From WLWS01 sp965243105 (GTDB taxonomy: Bacteria > Pseudomonadota > Gammaproteobacteria > Eutrophobiales > Eutrophobiaceae), in NCBI GenBank assembly GCA_965243105.1, contig CBDEUC010000001.1, forward strand, positions 372,001 through 436,000: a stretch of DNA of 64,000 nt. Reading direction: 5' to 3'. Made by a program: the position numbers and the translations under genes. How positions within the stretch are numbered: the first letter of the stretch is position 1; each line of letters starts with the position of its first letter. Positions 32,402 to 41,800 of this stretch are shown here, one piece after another. Under the pieces are notes generated by a model. The model saw nothing but the letters and a program-made list of their open reading frames with translations. It searched no databases and was not told the origin of the DNA.

Positions 32402-32434
32402 GGACTCTTACTCCACTTTTGAACTTAAAGATTA

Positions 32435-33169
32435 TTAATCTACGTCAATAATGATCGCAGTCACATTATCACCCGCACCACGGTCGAGTGTTTGCTGGAT
32501 CATTTTTTTACAGCATTCTTCCGGAGTTCCTTCTTTCATCATTTCTTCGAACTCAAGGTCGTTCGTATGCTTGGTCAAACCATCACTGCAAAGCAGGTAG
32601 CGGTCACCACTTTTCATCTCCTGGATATCCATATCAAGAAAGAGGTTGTCAGCTGCACCCACGGCGCGGGTTATCATGTTGCCGTGTGGATGAACTGCGG
32701 CTTCCTCGCGCGAGATCAATCCCTGTTCAACGTAAACTTCCACCTGCGAATGATCGGTGGTCATTTGTCTTAATTCGTTATCGCGTAAGCGGTACAACCT
32801 GCTGTCACCTGCCCAGGCATAAAGGCAATACTTTCCAAAGCTCAGCATCAATACCACGGTACTACCGATGGTGACTTTCTTCTCCGCTTCTCTTGCCTTT
32901 GCCACGAGCTTCCTGTTGACATCAAGCAGGCGTTCTTCAATGTCATCGATGTAGCTTTCAAGTTTCACACCCTCGTGAACCTTCTTCATCGCTTCAACGA
33001 TCATCTGGCTGGCAACATCGCCCTTGGCGTGTCCGCCCATGCCATCAGCAACAACCCAGAGACCGATTTCCTTGCGATCAAGCATCGCGTCTTCGTTGTG
33101 CTTACGCGCCTTACCAACGTCGGTTATGCCATAGGAGTTGACACTCATGGACTGTACCGAATCATTCAT
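32435..33169 (-). CDS. PP2C-family Ser/Thr protein phosphatase
   Basis: A 244-residue PPM-type phosphatase, presumably reversing phosphorylation by the neighbouring kinase. Metal-binding motifs are complete: GKARKHNEDAMLD, VVADGMGGHAKGDVAS, YAWAGDSRLYRL, LLCSDGLTKHTND and GAGDNVTAIIIDVD. It has no membrane helix and is cytoplasmic, matching a cytoplasmic kinase domain. It lies 33 bp before the kinase gene and 38 bp after the cyclase-FHA gene. Similar kinase-phosphatase pairs accompany type VI secretion, but no secretion genes are visible here. Confidence 0.93.
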   Translation of the reverse strand: MNDSVQSMSVNSYGITDVGKARKHNEDAMLDRKEIGLWVVADGMGGHAKGDVASQMIVEAMKKVHEGVKLESYIDDIEERLLDVNRKLVAKAREAEKKVTIGSTVVLMLSFGKYCLYAWAGDSRLYRLRDNELRQMTTDHSQVEVYVEQGLISREEAAVHPHGNMITRAVGAADNLFLDMDIQEMKSGDRYLLCSDGLTKHTNDLEFEEMMKEGTPEECCKKMIQQTLDRGAGDNVTAIIIDVD

Positions 33170-33207
33170 TGATTAATTCCCTTTCCAGGCTATGCAGTTG
33201 CTTGCGA

Positions 33208-34110
33208 TTAAATTTCATGGGCAAAGGTAACGATCTCTGTTGGCGATTCGTTAAACGCTTTCCCCAGGCTTATCTGTCCACGGCCCTGTAGCGGCATTTC
33301 TTCCCGTCTTAAAAATTCCTCGTCGGAATTTTCAATCAGCACGTGCGTTCCGTTAGTGCTCTGGTCAATGATAAAAAACTTGTCCCGGCGTAGCTCGATA
33401 CGAACGTGCTGGCGTGATGCCATCTTTTCATTGACAGGCAGGTCACATGCGTTGCTTCGACCCATCATCAGGCCGGATCGTGCTTTGTCCATGACAATGT
33501 CCTGGCCGTTGTAACTCACGCGCAGTTTTACTTCCGGTTTCATGTCTTCTTCCATGAGACCGGTTGCCATGCGAGTGACGTCTTCTTCCTGCCAGATAAT
33601 TTCGTAGATCTCGATCTCTTCCTGCTTACCCTTGATAGGCGCGCGGTCTACAAAGCGGGTGGCAGCGCGCAGCATCGGCGCAAGAAGATCAACGCTTGAT
33701 TGCGTGGTGATAATTTGTCCGCCCTTGGCCTGGGCTGCCATTCGGGCTGCAACGTTTACAGCATCACCAAACACATCGCCGCCTTCCATGATGGCCGGAC
33801 CAAAATGAAAACCGACGCGAATTTGGAGCTTGATGGAATCACTGACACCCTCGGTGATGTCTTCCTCGAGTTCTTCATGCATTTCCATCGCAGCGTTGGC
33901 TGCATCATCGGCGGTGGGGAAGGTGCACATGATTTCGTCACCGATGGTTTTGATCACCGTGCCGCTGTGATTTTTCGTTACCCCGGTCAGCGTATCGAGA
34001 CATTCTGATACCTTCACCCTGGCGGTAGCATCACCCAGTGTTTCAAACAGGCGTGTGCTGCCGCTCACATCGGCGAAAAGGATTGCAAGGTTGGTTGTTT
34101 TTGGCGCCAT
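33208..34110 (-). CDS. Class III nucleotide cyclase fused to FHA domain
   Basis: A 300-residue cytoplasmic fusion. The N-terminal class III cyclase domain (about 1-185) retains metal-binding aspartates in LAILFADVSGSTRLF and IKTIGDEIMCTF, the purine-specificity lysine in VIKTIGDE, and the transition-state Asn and Arg in FGDAVNVAARMAAQ, so it appears catalytically competent and adenylate-like. The C-terminal FHA domain (about 205-300) has SGLMMGRSNACDLPVN, ASRQHVRIEL and DQSTNGTHVLIE, the pThr-binding residues. This suggests cyclase output gated by binding of phosphothreonine, probably made by the co-operonic kinase. First gene of the operon; a TATACT box lies upstream on the minus strand (34151-34156), without a good -35. 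Confidence 0.9.
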   Translation of the reverse strand: MAPKTTNLAILFADVSGSTRLFETLGDATARVKVSECLDTLTGVTKNHSGTVIKTIGDEIMCTFPTADDAANAAMEMHEELEEDITEGVSDSIKLQIRVGFHFGPAIMEGGDVFGDAVNVAARMAAQAKGGQIITTQSSVDLLAPMLRAATRFVDRAPIKGKQEEIEIYEIIWQEEDVTRMATGLMEEDMKPEVKLRVSYNGQDIVMDKARSGLMMGRSNACDLPVNEKMASRQHVRIELRRDKFFIIDQSTNGTHVLIENSDEEFLRREEMPLQGRGQISLGKAFNESPTEIVTFAHEI

Positions 34111-34453
34111 TTAAGTACTTGTTTTCCCAGACAAATTTTTCAATTTTTGTAGTATACCGGGATGTTGGAACCCGCTTTTCACCCCGTATGTTCGCTGTTG
34201 CCGCACATGGACGAAATCACTTGTAACGCAGGCTTCGCCCCTCGCACAAACGACGGCTAGGCAATCATAGCTGTTATACTTTCTTTAGTCATCATCATAT
34301 TCCATTATTCTTTAAGGTAAAAACCCTGCTCAGGACGGCCCGAGTGGAGGAAACCGCCCGCCACTTGCAATCACCCTTGCTATGGCTGGTATGATACCGG
34401 TCCCTGGTGTATAACCCCATGATCATTCATATTTTTTGTGACATTCAACCACT
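34111..34453. promoter_or_regulatory. Divergent promoter region between cyclase-FHA and ppiC
   Basis: No gene is seen. On the + strand TTGCAA (34365-34370) and the extended -10 TGGTATGAT (TATGAT at 34390-34395) are 19 bp apart and could drive ppiC. A second extended -10, TGTTATACT (TATACT at 34275-34280), lies further upstream. On the minus strand a -10-like TATACT at 34151-34156 precedes the kinase operon by about 40 bp. All are by eye. Confidence 0.4.
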
Positions 34454-35482
34454 ATGAAAAACATTAGCCACGTCGTATTGCTGTCATTTCTCGCCATCCT
34501 GCTTGCCCTGCCAGCGCACGCGGTGTCAATCCGTAGCCTGCTGGGGCTTGATGATGAGGAAGAGGCCGCAGAGGAAACCCAGCAGCAAGCGGCAAAAAAA
34601 GAAGCGGCCGCGGCGCCGTCAAAGACCAGCAACAACTGGGCACAATCAAAACAACCCGGGGTCGACCTGGACCTGGTCAAGCGCCTGCTGCTCAACCTTG
34701 AACCGGGAAAAGGGCGTGAGATCATCGCCAACGAAGAGGCCTTTGCCCAGTTTGTTCGGCAGGAGGTAAATAATTACTCGGTGCTATCTGCTGCCCGGGC
34801 CAACAAGCTTGATGAAGATGCGAACACCAACTTTCTCATGCAACGCGGTGCCGAGAATATCCTGCGCGAGATTTACCTGAATCGCCTTATCCGTGAAAAG
34901 TTGCCAAAAGATTTTCCGAGCCAGGAACAGGTAAAGGAATACTACGACAAGAACAAGGACAAGCTGGTGACACCGGAACGCGTGCATGTGTGGCAGGTGT
35001 TCTGGCCGGTGACTGATGACATGGATGAAAAGGCCGTGGCTGCACTTAACAAGAAAGCCAATGATATTGCCGATCAAATTCGCAAGAACAAGCTCAGCTT
35101 CAGTGATGCTGCGGCAAAGCATTCAAAGCACCGGCAAAGTAATTCCAATGGCGGTTACATGGGCCTGATCAATTCGTCGGATCTGAAACCGGAGATCAAG
35201 AAATCCATTCTTGAACTGGGCGAAGGAAAAATCAGCAAGGCATTGACGACGGAAACGGGTATTCATGTCGTCAAGCGTGGTGCCATTGTTGCGCCTCGAC
35301 AGATTAGCCTTGAAGAAGGTGAAGTACAGGTGAGAAACCTGCTTGTGAACCAGGTACGGGCGCAGTTGCGCAAGGCTATCTATGAGCAGGCTGCAAAAAC
35401 CTATCCACTTGAAATTTCCGATAACAAGATTGAAGAGTGGCGCCTGCGTTTAAAAACCAACGTTGATGCGCCGAAGAAATAA
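34454..35482 (+). CDS. Secreted parvulin-type peptidyl-prolyl isomerase
   Basis: A 342-residue periplasmic foldase. The signal peptide is HVVLLSFLAILLALPAHA (cleavage near 23). A Glu/Ala/Lys-rich linker follows, then a helical SurA-like N-domain (PSQEQVKEYYDKNKDKLV). The parvulin (PpiC) domain spans about 170-275: ERVHVWQVFWPVT, KLSFSDAAAKHSKHR, NGGYMGLINSSDLKPEIKK and TTETGIHVVKRG. The C-terminal helix ends KTYPLEISDNKIEEWRLRLK. PpiC/SurA proteins assist outer-membrane protein folding, which would suit the large TpsB barrel encoded downstream, although it is a separate transcription unit ended by a terminator. Confidence 0.88.
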   Translation: MKNISHVVLLSFLAILLALPAHAVSIRSLLGLDDEEEAAEETQQQAAKKEAAAAPSKTSNNWAQSKQPGVDLDLVKRLLLNLEPGKGREIIANEEAFAQFVRQEVNNYSVLSAARANKLDEDANTNFLMQRGAENILREIYLNRLIREKLPKDFPSQEQVKEYYDKNKDKLVTPERVHVWQVFWPVTDDMDEKAVAALNKKANDIADQIRKNKLSFSDAAAKHSKHRQSNSNGGYMGLINSSDLKPEIKKSILELGEGKISKALTTETGIHVVKRGAIVAPRQISLEEGEVQVRNLLVNQVRAQLRKAIYEQAAKTYPLEISDNKIEEWRLRLKTNVDAPKK

Positions 35483-35537
35483 CAGCTAAATATAAGGCTA
35501 AACGCGTCCCCGGGTGTTTTGCCCGGGACGAAAAAAA

Positions 35538-35561
35538 ACGGGGCTTGAAGCCCCGTTTTTT
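35538..35561. terminator. Bidirectional intrinsic terminator
   Basis: ACGGGGCT and AGCCCCGT form an 8-bp GC-rich stem with loop TGA, followed by a T-run on the + strand and preceded by eight A, so it works in both directions. It lies between the convergent ppiC-like gene and the 35582-36334 gene. Confidence 0.9.
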
Positions 35562-35581
35562 ATTTACCGGATTATGTCCTG

Positions 35582-36334
35582 TTACTTGCCGGAGATGAGG
35601 CGGTTCGCTGCTTCTTCGTCACCGCGATCAAGCAGGCACTGCCCGGTCTTGTCGATGGCAATACTGAACTTGTCCCCGTAAGACTGCATTTCGTAGGTCT
35701 TCAGCTTGGCCTTCATACCGATCGCGTAGGAAGAACCCAGCAGGCCCATGCCATCAGACTTGGCATCACCCATGATCATTTTCATCTTGTGACGACGGCC
35801 GCGAACCTGGTCATAGGGACCCCACACTCCGGGTGCGGCAAAGGGACCACCTCCGGTCATCACATCAATGAGCATTTCTTTCGGGCTTTGCTTGTGACCA
35901 AGTGCACGAAAGTCATCGCCGCCTTCAAAGAACTGGAAGTTTTCAATGCCACATTCGTCCGTGACCGGGTAGTGATACCTGTCAAGGGAACTGGCCGAGT
36001 AGCTCTGCGGCATTTTCAGTCCGCGTGTAAACACACGTTTTTTCTCGCCACGGTTTTTTAACTCCTGGCCAATGGCGATGATGAAATCCTGGTTGCCGTA
36101 GGGGCCATCAAAAACTCTCTTTCCACCGATTGACCTGTAATCACGCTCAAACACCTGTTTTTCCCTTCTAGCGGAGACCACGACCTCTTCCAGGGTCTGG
36201 GTATTCTTGATTTTCTTGTACTCTTCATCGTCACTCGCCGCGTTGGCGATCAATGCCGGGTAGGAGGAGGAAAGTGTGATTGCTGCTAACGTTACTGCAA
36301 GCTGGATAGGACGTTTACTATTTATTTTTTTCAT
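35582..36334 (-). CDS. Secreted 250-residue protein with TonB-box-like segment
   Basis: I do not recognise the family. A basic start (MKKINSKRPIQ) and hydrophobic stretch ending SSYPALIANAA form a signal peptide with cleavage near residue 33. Shortly after comes QTLEEVVVSARREKQVFERD, very like the TonB box at the N-terminus of TonB-dependent receptors. No plug or barrel follows: the protein ends after about 215 further residues containing GIENFQFFEGGDDF, MTGGGPFAAPGVWGPYDQVR and a final Cys (GQCLLDRGDEEA) that could pair with an earlier Cys (DECGIENF). A soluble periplasmic protein that contacts TonB, or a convergent motif, are both possible. It is transcribed towards ppiC and away from the TPS locus. 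Confidence 0.75.
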   Translation of the reverse strand: MKKINSKRPIQLAVTLAAITLSSSYPALIANAASDDEEYKKIKNTQTLEEVVVSARREKQVFERDYRSIGGKRVFDGPYGNQDFIIAIGQELKNRGEKKRVFTRGLKMPQSYSASSLDRYHYPVTDECGIENFQFFEGGDDFRALGHKQSPKEMLIDVMTGGGPFAAPGVWGPYDQVRGRRHKMKMIMGDAKSDGMGLLGSSYAIGMKAKLKTYEMQSYGDKFSIAIDKTGQCLLDRGDEEAANRLISGK

Positions 36335-36849
36335 CGTTCTAGTCTGACATTCCGTATAGCGATTTGATATTTAAATGCCCGTAGCGCCTCGATAATAGCT
36401 TTTTTAAGCTGCCGAATGCTATCGGCAAGTTGTTCCAGCGTGCCCACCTTCATGCTCACCCCGGCGGCCGCTCAAACAGGCCCAATATTAGCGCTTGCTT
36501 AGCGCAATGACTACTAGTTACTATAGCGGCGTCTTGCGGGTTTTTTTTAGCGCACAGTCCAGGCTGTTTTTCGAGCGTTACCGGCAGCGATCCCCCCGAA
36601 AAAACTGTTCCGGAAAAACCAGCGAATTCAGGAAATAATCCCAATTTCTTCTGTTTTTACTTCCATATTTTTTCTTTGCCGTAGTATGTCCTTCCTGTTA
36701 TAGTCCGACAATCGCCAAAGGTGCGTCTGCGCGTGCGCGTGGGGAAAATTGAATGTTGTGCAAAGCCGATAACTTGGTCAGCATTTAAGTTATTGATATT
36801 AAACGAATATTGATAAATAAAAATCGGGTTGGAAAACGTGAGGAAAATC
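36335..36849. other. 515-bp intergenic region upstream of tpsB
   Basis: It separates the divergent secreted-protein gene and tpsB. It contains one good + strand promoter (36676-36704, listed separately), a small GCGCT/AGCGC hairpin at 36491-36505 and a leader of about 140 nt before tpsB. I see no convincing reading frame or RNA gene in it. Confidence 0.6.
36676..36704 (+). promoter_or_regulatory. Sigma-70 type promoter of the TPS locus
   Basis: TTGCCG (36676-36681) and TATAGT (36699-36704) are separated by exactly 17 bp. Transcription would begin near 36711 and run into tpsB and probably the giant tpsA 200 bp beyond it. Confidence 0.55.
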
Positions 36850-38688
36850 ATGGGGAGGACGCTCAGTAAAGAGTGGCACTGTCTTATCGGGTCATTTTTG
36901 CTGACTTTGACATCATTGCCGGCCCTTTCCGGCCCAATAGGATTGCCCGATTCCGCCCGTCCAGGGGCGGTGCGGCCGGAAGAAGTGGGCAAGCAAATCG
37001 TCCCGCAATCACCGGATACCAAGGTTCTCGAGGTGCCGGCGGTTATCGACAGGCCTTTCGAAGTGGATGAAGGCCCCAAGGTCGCAGTGAATTCGTTTCG
37101 AGTTCTTGGCGCCAAGGATATGCCACGTTTCGGCATCAAGGTCAGTGAAATCGATGCCATCCTTGCTGAAACCGTCGCCGCCAAGCCCGAGGGCTTTACC
37201 ATCGGCCAGATGGAAGAAACCAAGGACCTTGTCACCCAGTACTATCGAGAAAGGGGCCTGATCCTGGCCCAGGCCGTGTTACCCGTTCAAACCGTCTCGG
37301 GCGGTATCGTTGACCTGCAGGTTTATGAAGGCCTGCTTGGCCGCGTGCTGGCCGAGGGCAACGAGAGTTATTCGCGCGACATGCTCTCCGCGCCCTTCAA
37401 GCATCTCATCGGCAAGCCCGTCACCAAGGAAGAAATCGAGGCGGCGGTACTCAGCCTCACCGATTTCCCCGGCCTTAGCGTGTTTGGTGTGTTTCAACCT
37501 GGTCAGCAGGTGGGCACCGCCGATATCGTACTCAAGGTGCAGGAAGAAGATCGCTTTGACTTTGCCATGCGCACTGATAACCACGGCCTGCAAAGCACCG
37601 GCCGAATCCGTTTTCGAACTACCGTCGACTGGAACAACCCGACCGGCGGTGGCGACCGCGCCAGCGTGACTGTGCAACAGGGTTACCAGCCAAAGGGTAA
37701 TACCTTTATCTCGCTCGACTACGAGCGTTACCTTGGGCGAGGCTTCAGGGCCGGCGCCTTTCTCAACAGGAACACCTTTAAGGTTGTCGACGGCCCGCTG
37801 GCTTCCCAGCGTATTACCGGTGAAACCGAGCAGATGGGTGGATGGATAGAAAAGAACTGGTTACGCAGCCGCTCCATGAACATCGGCTCACGTCTTTCCC
37901 TGGCGCGAAAAGAATCCCATGCAAAACGTCGTAACCGTTTTGTAAACCGTGACCGTCTCACGGTGCTGGCCCTTGAAACGACCTTTGACAACGTGGATAC
38001 ACGCTTCAAGGGTATTAACTTTGCCACCCTCGAACTCAGTCGCGGTTTTGACGACGTGTTTGGTGCCATGGGCTCAGGCGCAACCGCAAACCTTCTCGGT
38101 GCTGATGTTCGACCCAGCCGACAGGGTGGACCACCGGACAGGAACTTCGCCGGTGGTAAATTCACCAAGATGTTTGCCACTGCCTCACGCCTGCAAACAC
38201 TCTGGCCTAACGGTTCATTGTTAGCGCGCGCCGAACTGCAAATGAGTAGCGACCTGCTGGTTCCCATGGAGCAGTACTCGGTGGGTGGCCCGGATAACGT
38301 TCGCGCATTTCCACAGGCGCAGTTCCTGTTTGATAATGCCCTGTTCTTCTCTTTTGAATACATCCACAACATGCCCTTCGTTGGCGACAAGCTCGCCTTT
38401 GGCAACAGGACATGGGGTGAACTGGTACAGCTTTCCATATTTTATGACCACGTTGTCGGTAACCTGAACGAGCCACTGGCCCAGGACCCGACCGACAACA
38501 TCAACTTCAAGGGCGCCGGTGTGCAGATGCGTTTCACCCTGCCGAGCACGCTTGAAGCCAGGTTGATGTTTGCCAAGGAAGTGGGCAGCCAGGTTTACAA
38601 CGACGTTGCAGGCACTGGTCCCGGCAAGTTTGCCGACGGCAACGGTCGCAGCATGCAGGTCTGGGGTGACATTACCTACCGCTTCTAG
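36850..38688 (+). CDS. TpsB transporter, ShlB/FhaC/HecB family
   Basis: An outer-membrane Omp85-family pore that exports a TpsA partner. From ATG at 36850 (GAGG eight bases before it) it is 612 residues. It has a signal peptide (WHCLIGSFLLTLTSLPALSG), a Pro-rich N-terminal helix and linker region, a POTRA_2 domain (about 75-155; KVAVNSFRVLGAKDMPRFG, YYRERGLILAQAVLP, GIVDLQVYEGLLG), a second POTRA, and a 16-strand barrel. The barrel includes the L6 loop motif near DNVRAFPQAQF (VRGY-like) and a C-terminal aromatic (WGDITYRF). An upstream in-frame TTG at 36829 is less likely. The giant TpsA gene follows in the same direction, the standard TPS arrangement. Confidence 0.93.
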   Translation: MGRTLSKEWHCLIGSFLLTLTSLPALSGPIGLPDSARPGAVRPEEVGKQIVPQSPDTKVLEVPAVIDRPFEVDEGPKVAVNSFRVLGAKDMPRFGIKVSEIDAILAETVAAKPEGFTIGQMEETKDLVTQYYRERGLILAQAVLPVQTVSGGIVDLQVYEGLLGRVLAEGNESYSRDMLSAPFKHLIGKPVTKEEIEAAVLSLTDFPGLSVFGVFQPGQQVGTADIVLKVQEEDRFDFAMRTDNHGLQSTGRIRFRTTVDWNNPTGGGDRASVTVQQGYQPKGNTFISLDYERYLGRGFRAGAFLNRNTFKVVDGPLASQRITGETEQMGGWIEKNWLRSRSMNIGSRLSLARKESHAKRRNRFVNRDRLTVLALETTFDNVDTRFKGINFATLELSRGFDDVFGAMGSGATANLLGADVRPSRQGGPPDRNFAGGKFTKMFATASRLQTLWPNGSLLARAELQMSSDLLVPMEQYSVGGPDNVRAFPQAQFLFDNALFFSFEYIHNMPFVGDKLAFGNRTWGELVQLSIFYDHVVGNLNEPLAQDPTDNINFKGAGVQMRFTLPSTLEARLMFAKEVGSQVYNDVAGTGPGKFADGNGRSMQVWGDITYRF

Positions 38689-38888
38689 GGCGGTGTAAAG
38701 CTTGTATCAAGGGGCAGCAGGCTGCTCCTGGTAGCAAAAAGTGGCAATGATAAGCCACTGTTAAATAAACGGTTTTGTTGGTGTAGCGCGATTTTGTGAC
38801 CTGCTTCGCCGACAACGGTGAAAAAATTTGTTAAAGACAATTTCGTGAATGGTATGAACGGCGTTTTATTAGAGGCGGTAACTATAAT
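38689..38888 (+). other. Short spacer between tpsB and tpsA
   Basis: A 200-bp gap. A GC-rich imperfect hairpin (GGGCAGC/GCTGCTCC, about 38712-38728) follows tpsB but has no T-run, so readthrough into tpsA is likely. AGAGGCGG about 11 bases before the tpsA ATG may serve as ribosome binding site. Confidence 0.45.
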
Positions 38889-41800
38889 ATGACAGGACAG
38901 CATTCAGGCAGCGACGGACGAAAAGGGCGAAAGGCTGGCGAGCCCGGCTTTGGCCTTCGGCCCCTCGCGCGCTACATAAGACAGGCATCTTTACCCGCAG
39001 GTCTCATGCTATCTGCGGGCGCAGTCATGGCCGGTCCCACGGGCGGACAGGTCACCGGTGGCCAGGGCAATATCGCCCGCCCCGACGCCAGCACCACTGT
39101 CATCAACCAGCAAACCCATAACCTCGCCATTGACTGGCAGACTTTTAATATTGGTAAAAACGAGCTGGTCCAGTTCAACCAGCCTTCAAGAAATGCTAAT
39201 GCCCTTAACAGGATCCTTGATCAAAGCCCTTCACAGATCCTCGGCTCACTGAGAGCCAACGGAAACGTTTTCCTTGTTAACCCCAACGGGGTCTTCTTTG
39301 GTAAAGACGCCAGTTTAAGTGTCGGCTCGCTCACCGCTTCCGGTCTTGACATCAACACCCAGGATTTCATGCAGGGCAATTACAACTTTGAAATGCCCGA
39401 TGGCGGTGAAGGTGGTCTCGTTGTAAACCAGGGCCTGATCGAAGCGGCCACCGGTGGATCGGTTAACCTCATCGGTGGTGGTGTAAGAAACGAAGGTGTA
39501 ATCCTTGCAACGGCAGGACAGGTCAACCTGGTTGCCGGCCGCAAAGTCACCATGGACTTTGACGGTGATGGTCTGATTCAATTTGCCGTTGACGAAGCCA
39601 TCCTGCAAAACGTGCATGACCTTGATAACGCGGTCAGTAACACCGGTGAAATTTCTGCCGACGGTGGCAGCGTGCTCATGCAGGGTAAAGCGGCTCGCGA
39701 TGTCTTTTCCAACGTTGTTAATAACGAAGGTGTTATAAAGGCTGGCCGTATTGAAAACAGCGGTGGTCAAATCCGCCTTGTTGCAAGCGGTGACAGCAAT
39801 TCCCTCATTAATACCGGCACCCTCGATGCCTCCGGCTCGGGCGGTGACGGCGGTACCATTAATATATACGCTGAAGATATTGCCCAGGTAAGCGGCGATA
39901 GCCTGGTTGATGCATCCTCCAGTAATGGCAACGGTGGCACTATCCATATTCTTGGTGACCGTGTTGGCCTGTTGGACAATGCGACTGTTGATGCGTCCGG
40001 CACAAGCGGCGGTGGAGAGGTACTCCTCGGCGGTGATTACCAGGGCAAGAATGCTGACATAAAGAACGCACGTGTGTCCTTTGTCGGTGCTGATGCCAGC
40101 ATCAATGCTGATGCCGTGGTTGATGGCAACGCCGGCAAGGTCATCGTCTGGGCTGATCATACAACACGTTTTAATGGTGACATCTCAGCGACAGGCGGAA
40201 GTGAAGGTGGTGATGGTGGCCTGGTAGAAGTCTCCGGTAAAGAGCTACTTGATTTTAATGGCGCAGTTGACACGACCGCGGCCAACGGTGAAATCGGTAC
40301 GCTCTTACTCGATCCGAAAAACATCATCATCGATGATACCGGTGCGAACACACCAGCGTTGACAGGCACCAACAACGATGACGGTAATGCTGATATTTAC
40401 GCTTTTGATGAAGGTGATGGTGCGACTGGTAGTGATTTTAATTCTGTTATTGATCCAACAGTACTGGATGGGGTTGGTGCAACGGTTTTCCTGCAGGCTA
40501 ATAACGATATAACCGTCACAGACGCAATTAACCTGACAACCGCATCTGCTGGGCTTAACCTTGAAGCGGGTCGCAGTGTCCTTGTCAACAACGACATCAC
40601 CACCAATGATGGTGCTGTGAGTATTACGGCCAATGCCACCCAGGGTGCTGGCGTTGTGGACGCCGAACGTGATGCGGGTAATGCTGAAATCAACATGCTC
40701 GATGGTGTCACAATTGATGCCGGAACTGCTGACATAGCGCTGGTGATTGATACCGGCCCGACAACCAACAATGACGCCGGTGACATTACTGTTGCCAACC
40801 TCAATACGACTGGCGATGTATTAATACAGAACAACGATGACACCGACGGTGCCAGTGTTAAGGCAACGGCAAGCTCAACAATTACTGCGGGCACGGTTGC
40901 TATTGATATTGCCAATGCAGCCAACACAACAGGCACTATCGGTAACTCTGCTGGCAATGCAATCAACCTGGCCGTCAGCAACTTCGAGGCCAGGACCCAG
41001 GGTGGCGAAATATTTGTAGACACTGCGGATACCACCATCGGTGGTGCAAACCTGGGAACGCTGACCGGCATAGAGTCAAATGGCGGCAAGATAGATATTC
41101 TCGATTCCGGCACTCTCACCGTCTCAGATACAGTGACCAGCGGCGGTGGTGATGTGATTCTCGCGGCAGATACCGCCATTTCCATTGGCGCAAACGTGGA
41201 CACAACTGCAGGTACTGGCGGCAAAATCGAGCTGGACCCGACGGGGCAGTTAACGCTAAAGGCAAATTTGCTTACCGATGGTGGTGATGTCCTTGTGGAT
41301 AACGCCAGCAGCATCGTGCTGGATGTGGCAGATGTCACCATCGACACCGAAACCGGTGACGACACCATCGCTGGCTTTGTTGATTTGAATGCCCCTGTTG
41401 TCTCAAACGGCGAGGGCGCCTTCGGTCTTACAATTAATACCACTTCTACCGCAGGCGACAACGATGTCTTCCTGTCCGATGTAGGCCAGGGCACGACCAC
41501 AGATCACTTACGATTTCTTAATATAGATGCAGGTACAGCGTCTATCTTCCTGTTTGGCGACATTACTACGAGTGATAATGGCGCCGGTTCGGGCGATGTG
41601 ACCTTTGTTGCTGCAAATACGATCCTGGGCAACGATCTTACGATAAGAACGACCGGTGGTGATGCGGACTTCTCCGGGACAATTTTAAGTGGGGATGGTG
41701 TCGACAATTGGGACCTTTTGATTGATACCGATGATGAAAATGCCGCAACTGCAGAAGGCGATGCGTTTGTCGCGGGTGCAGGAAACAATGGTGGTAGTTT

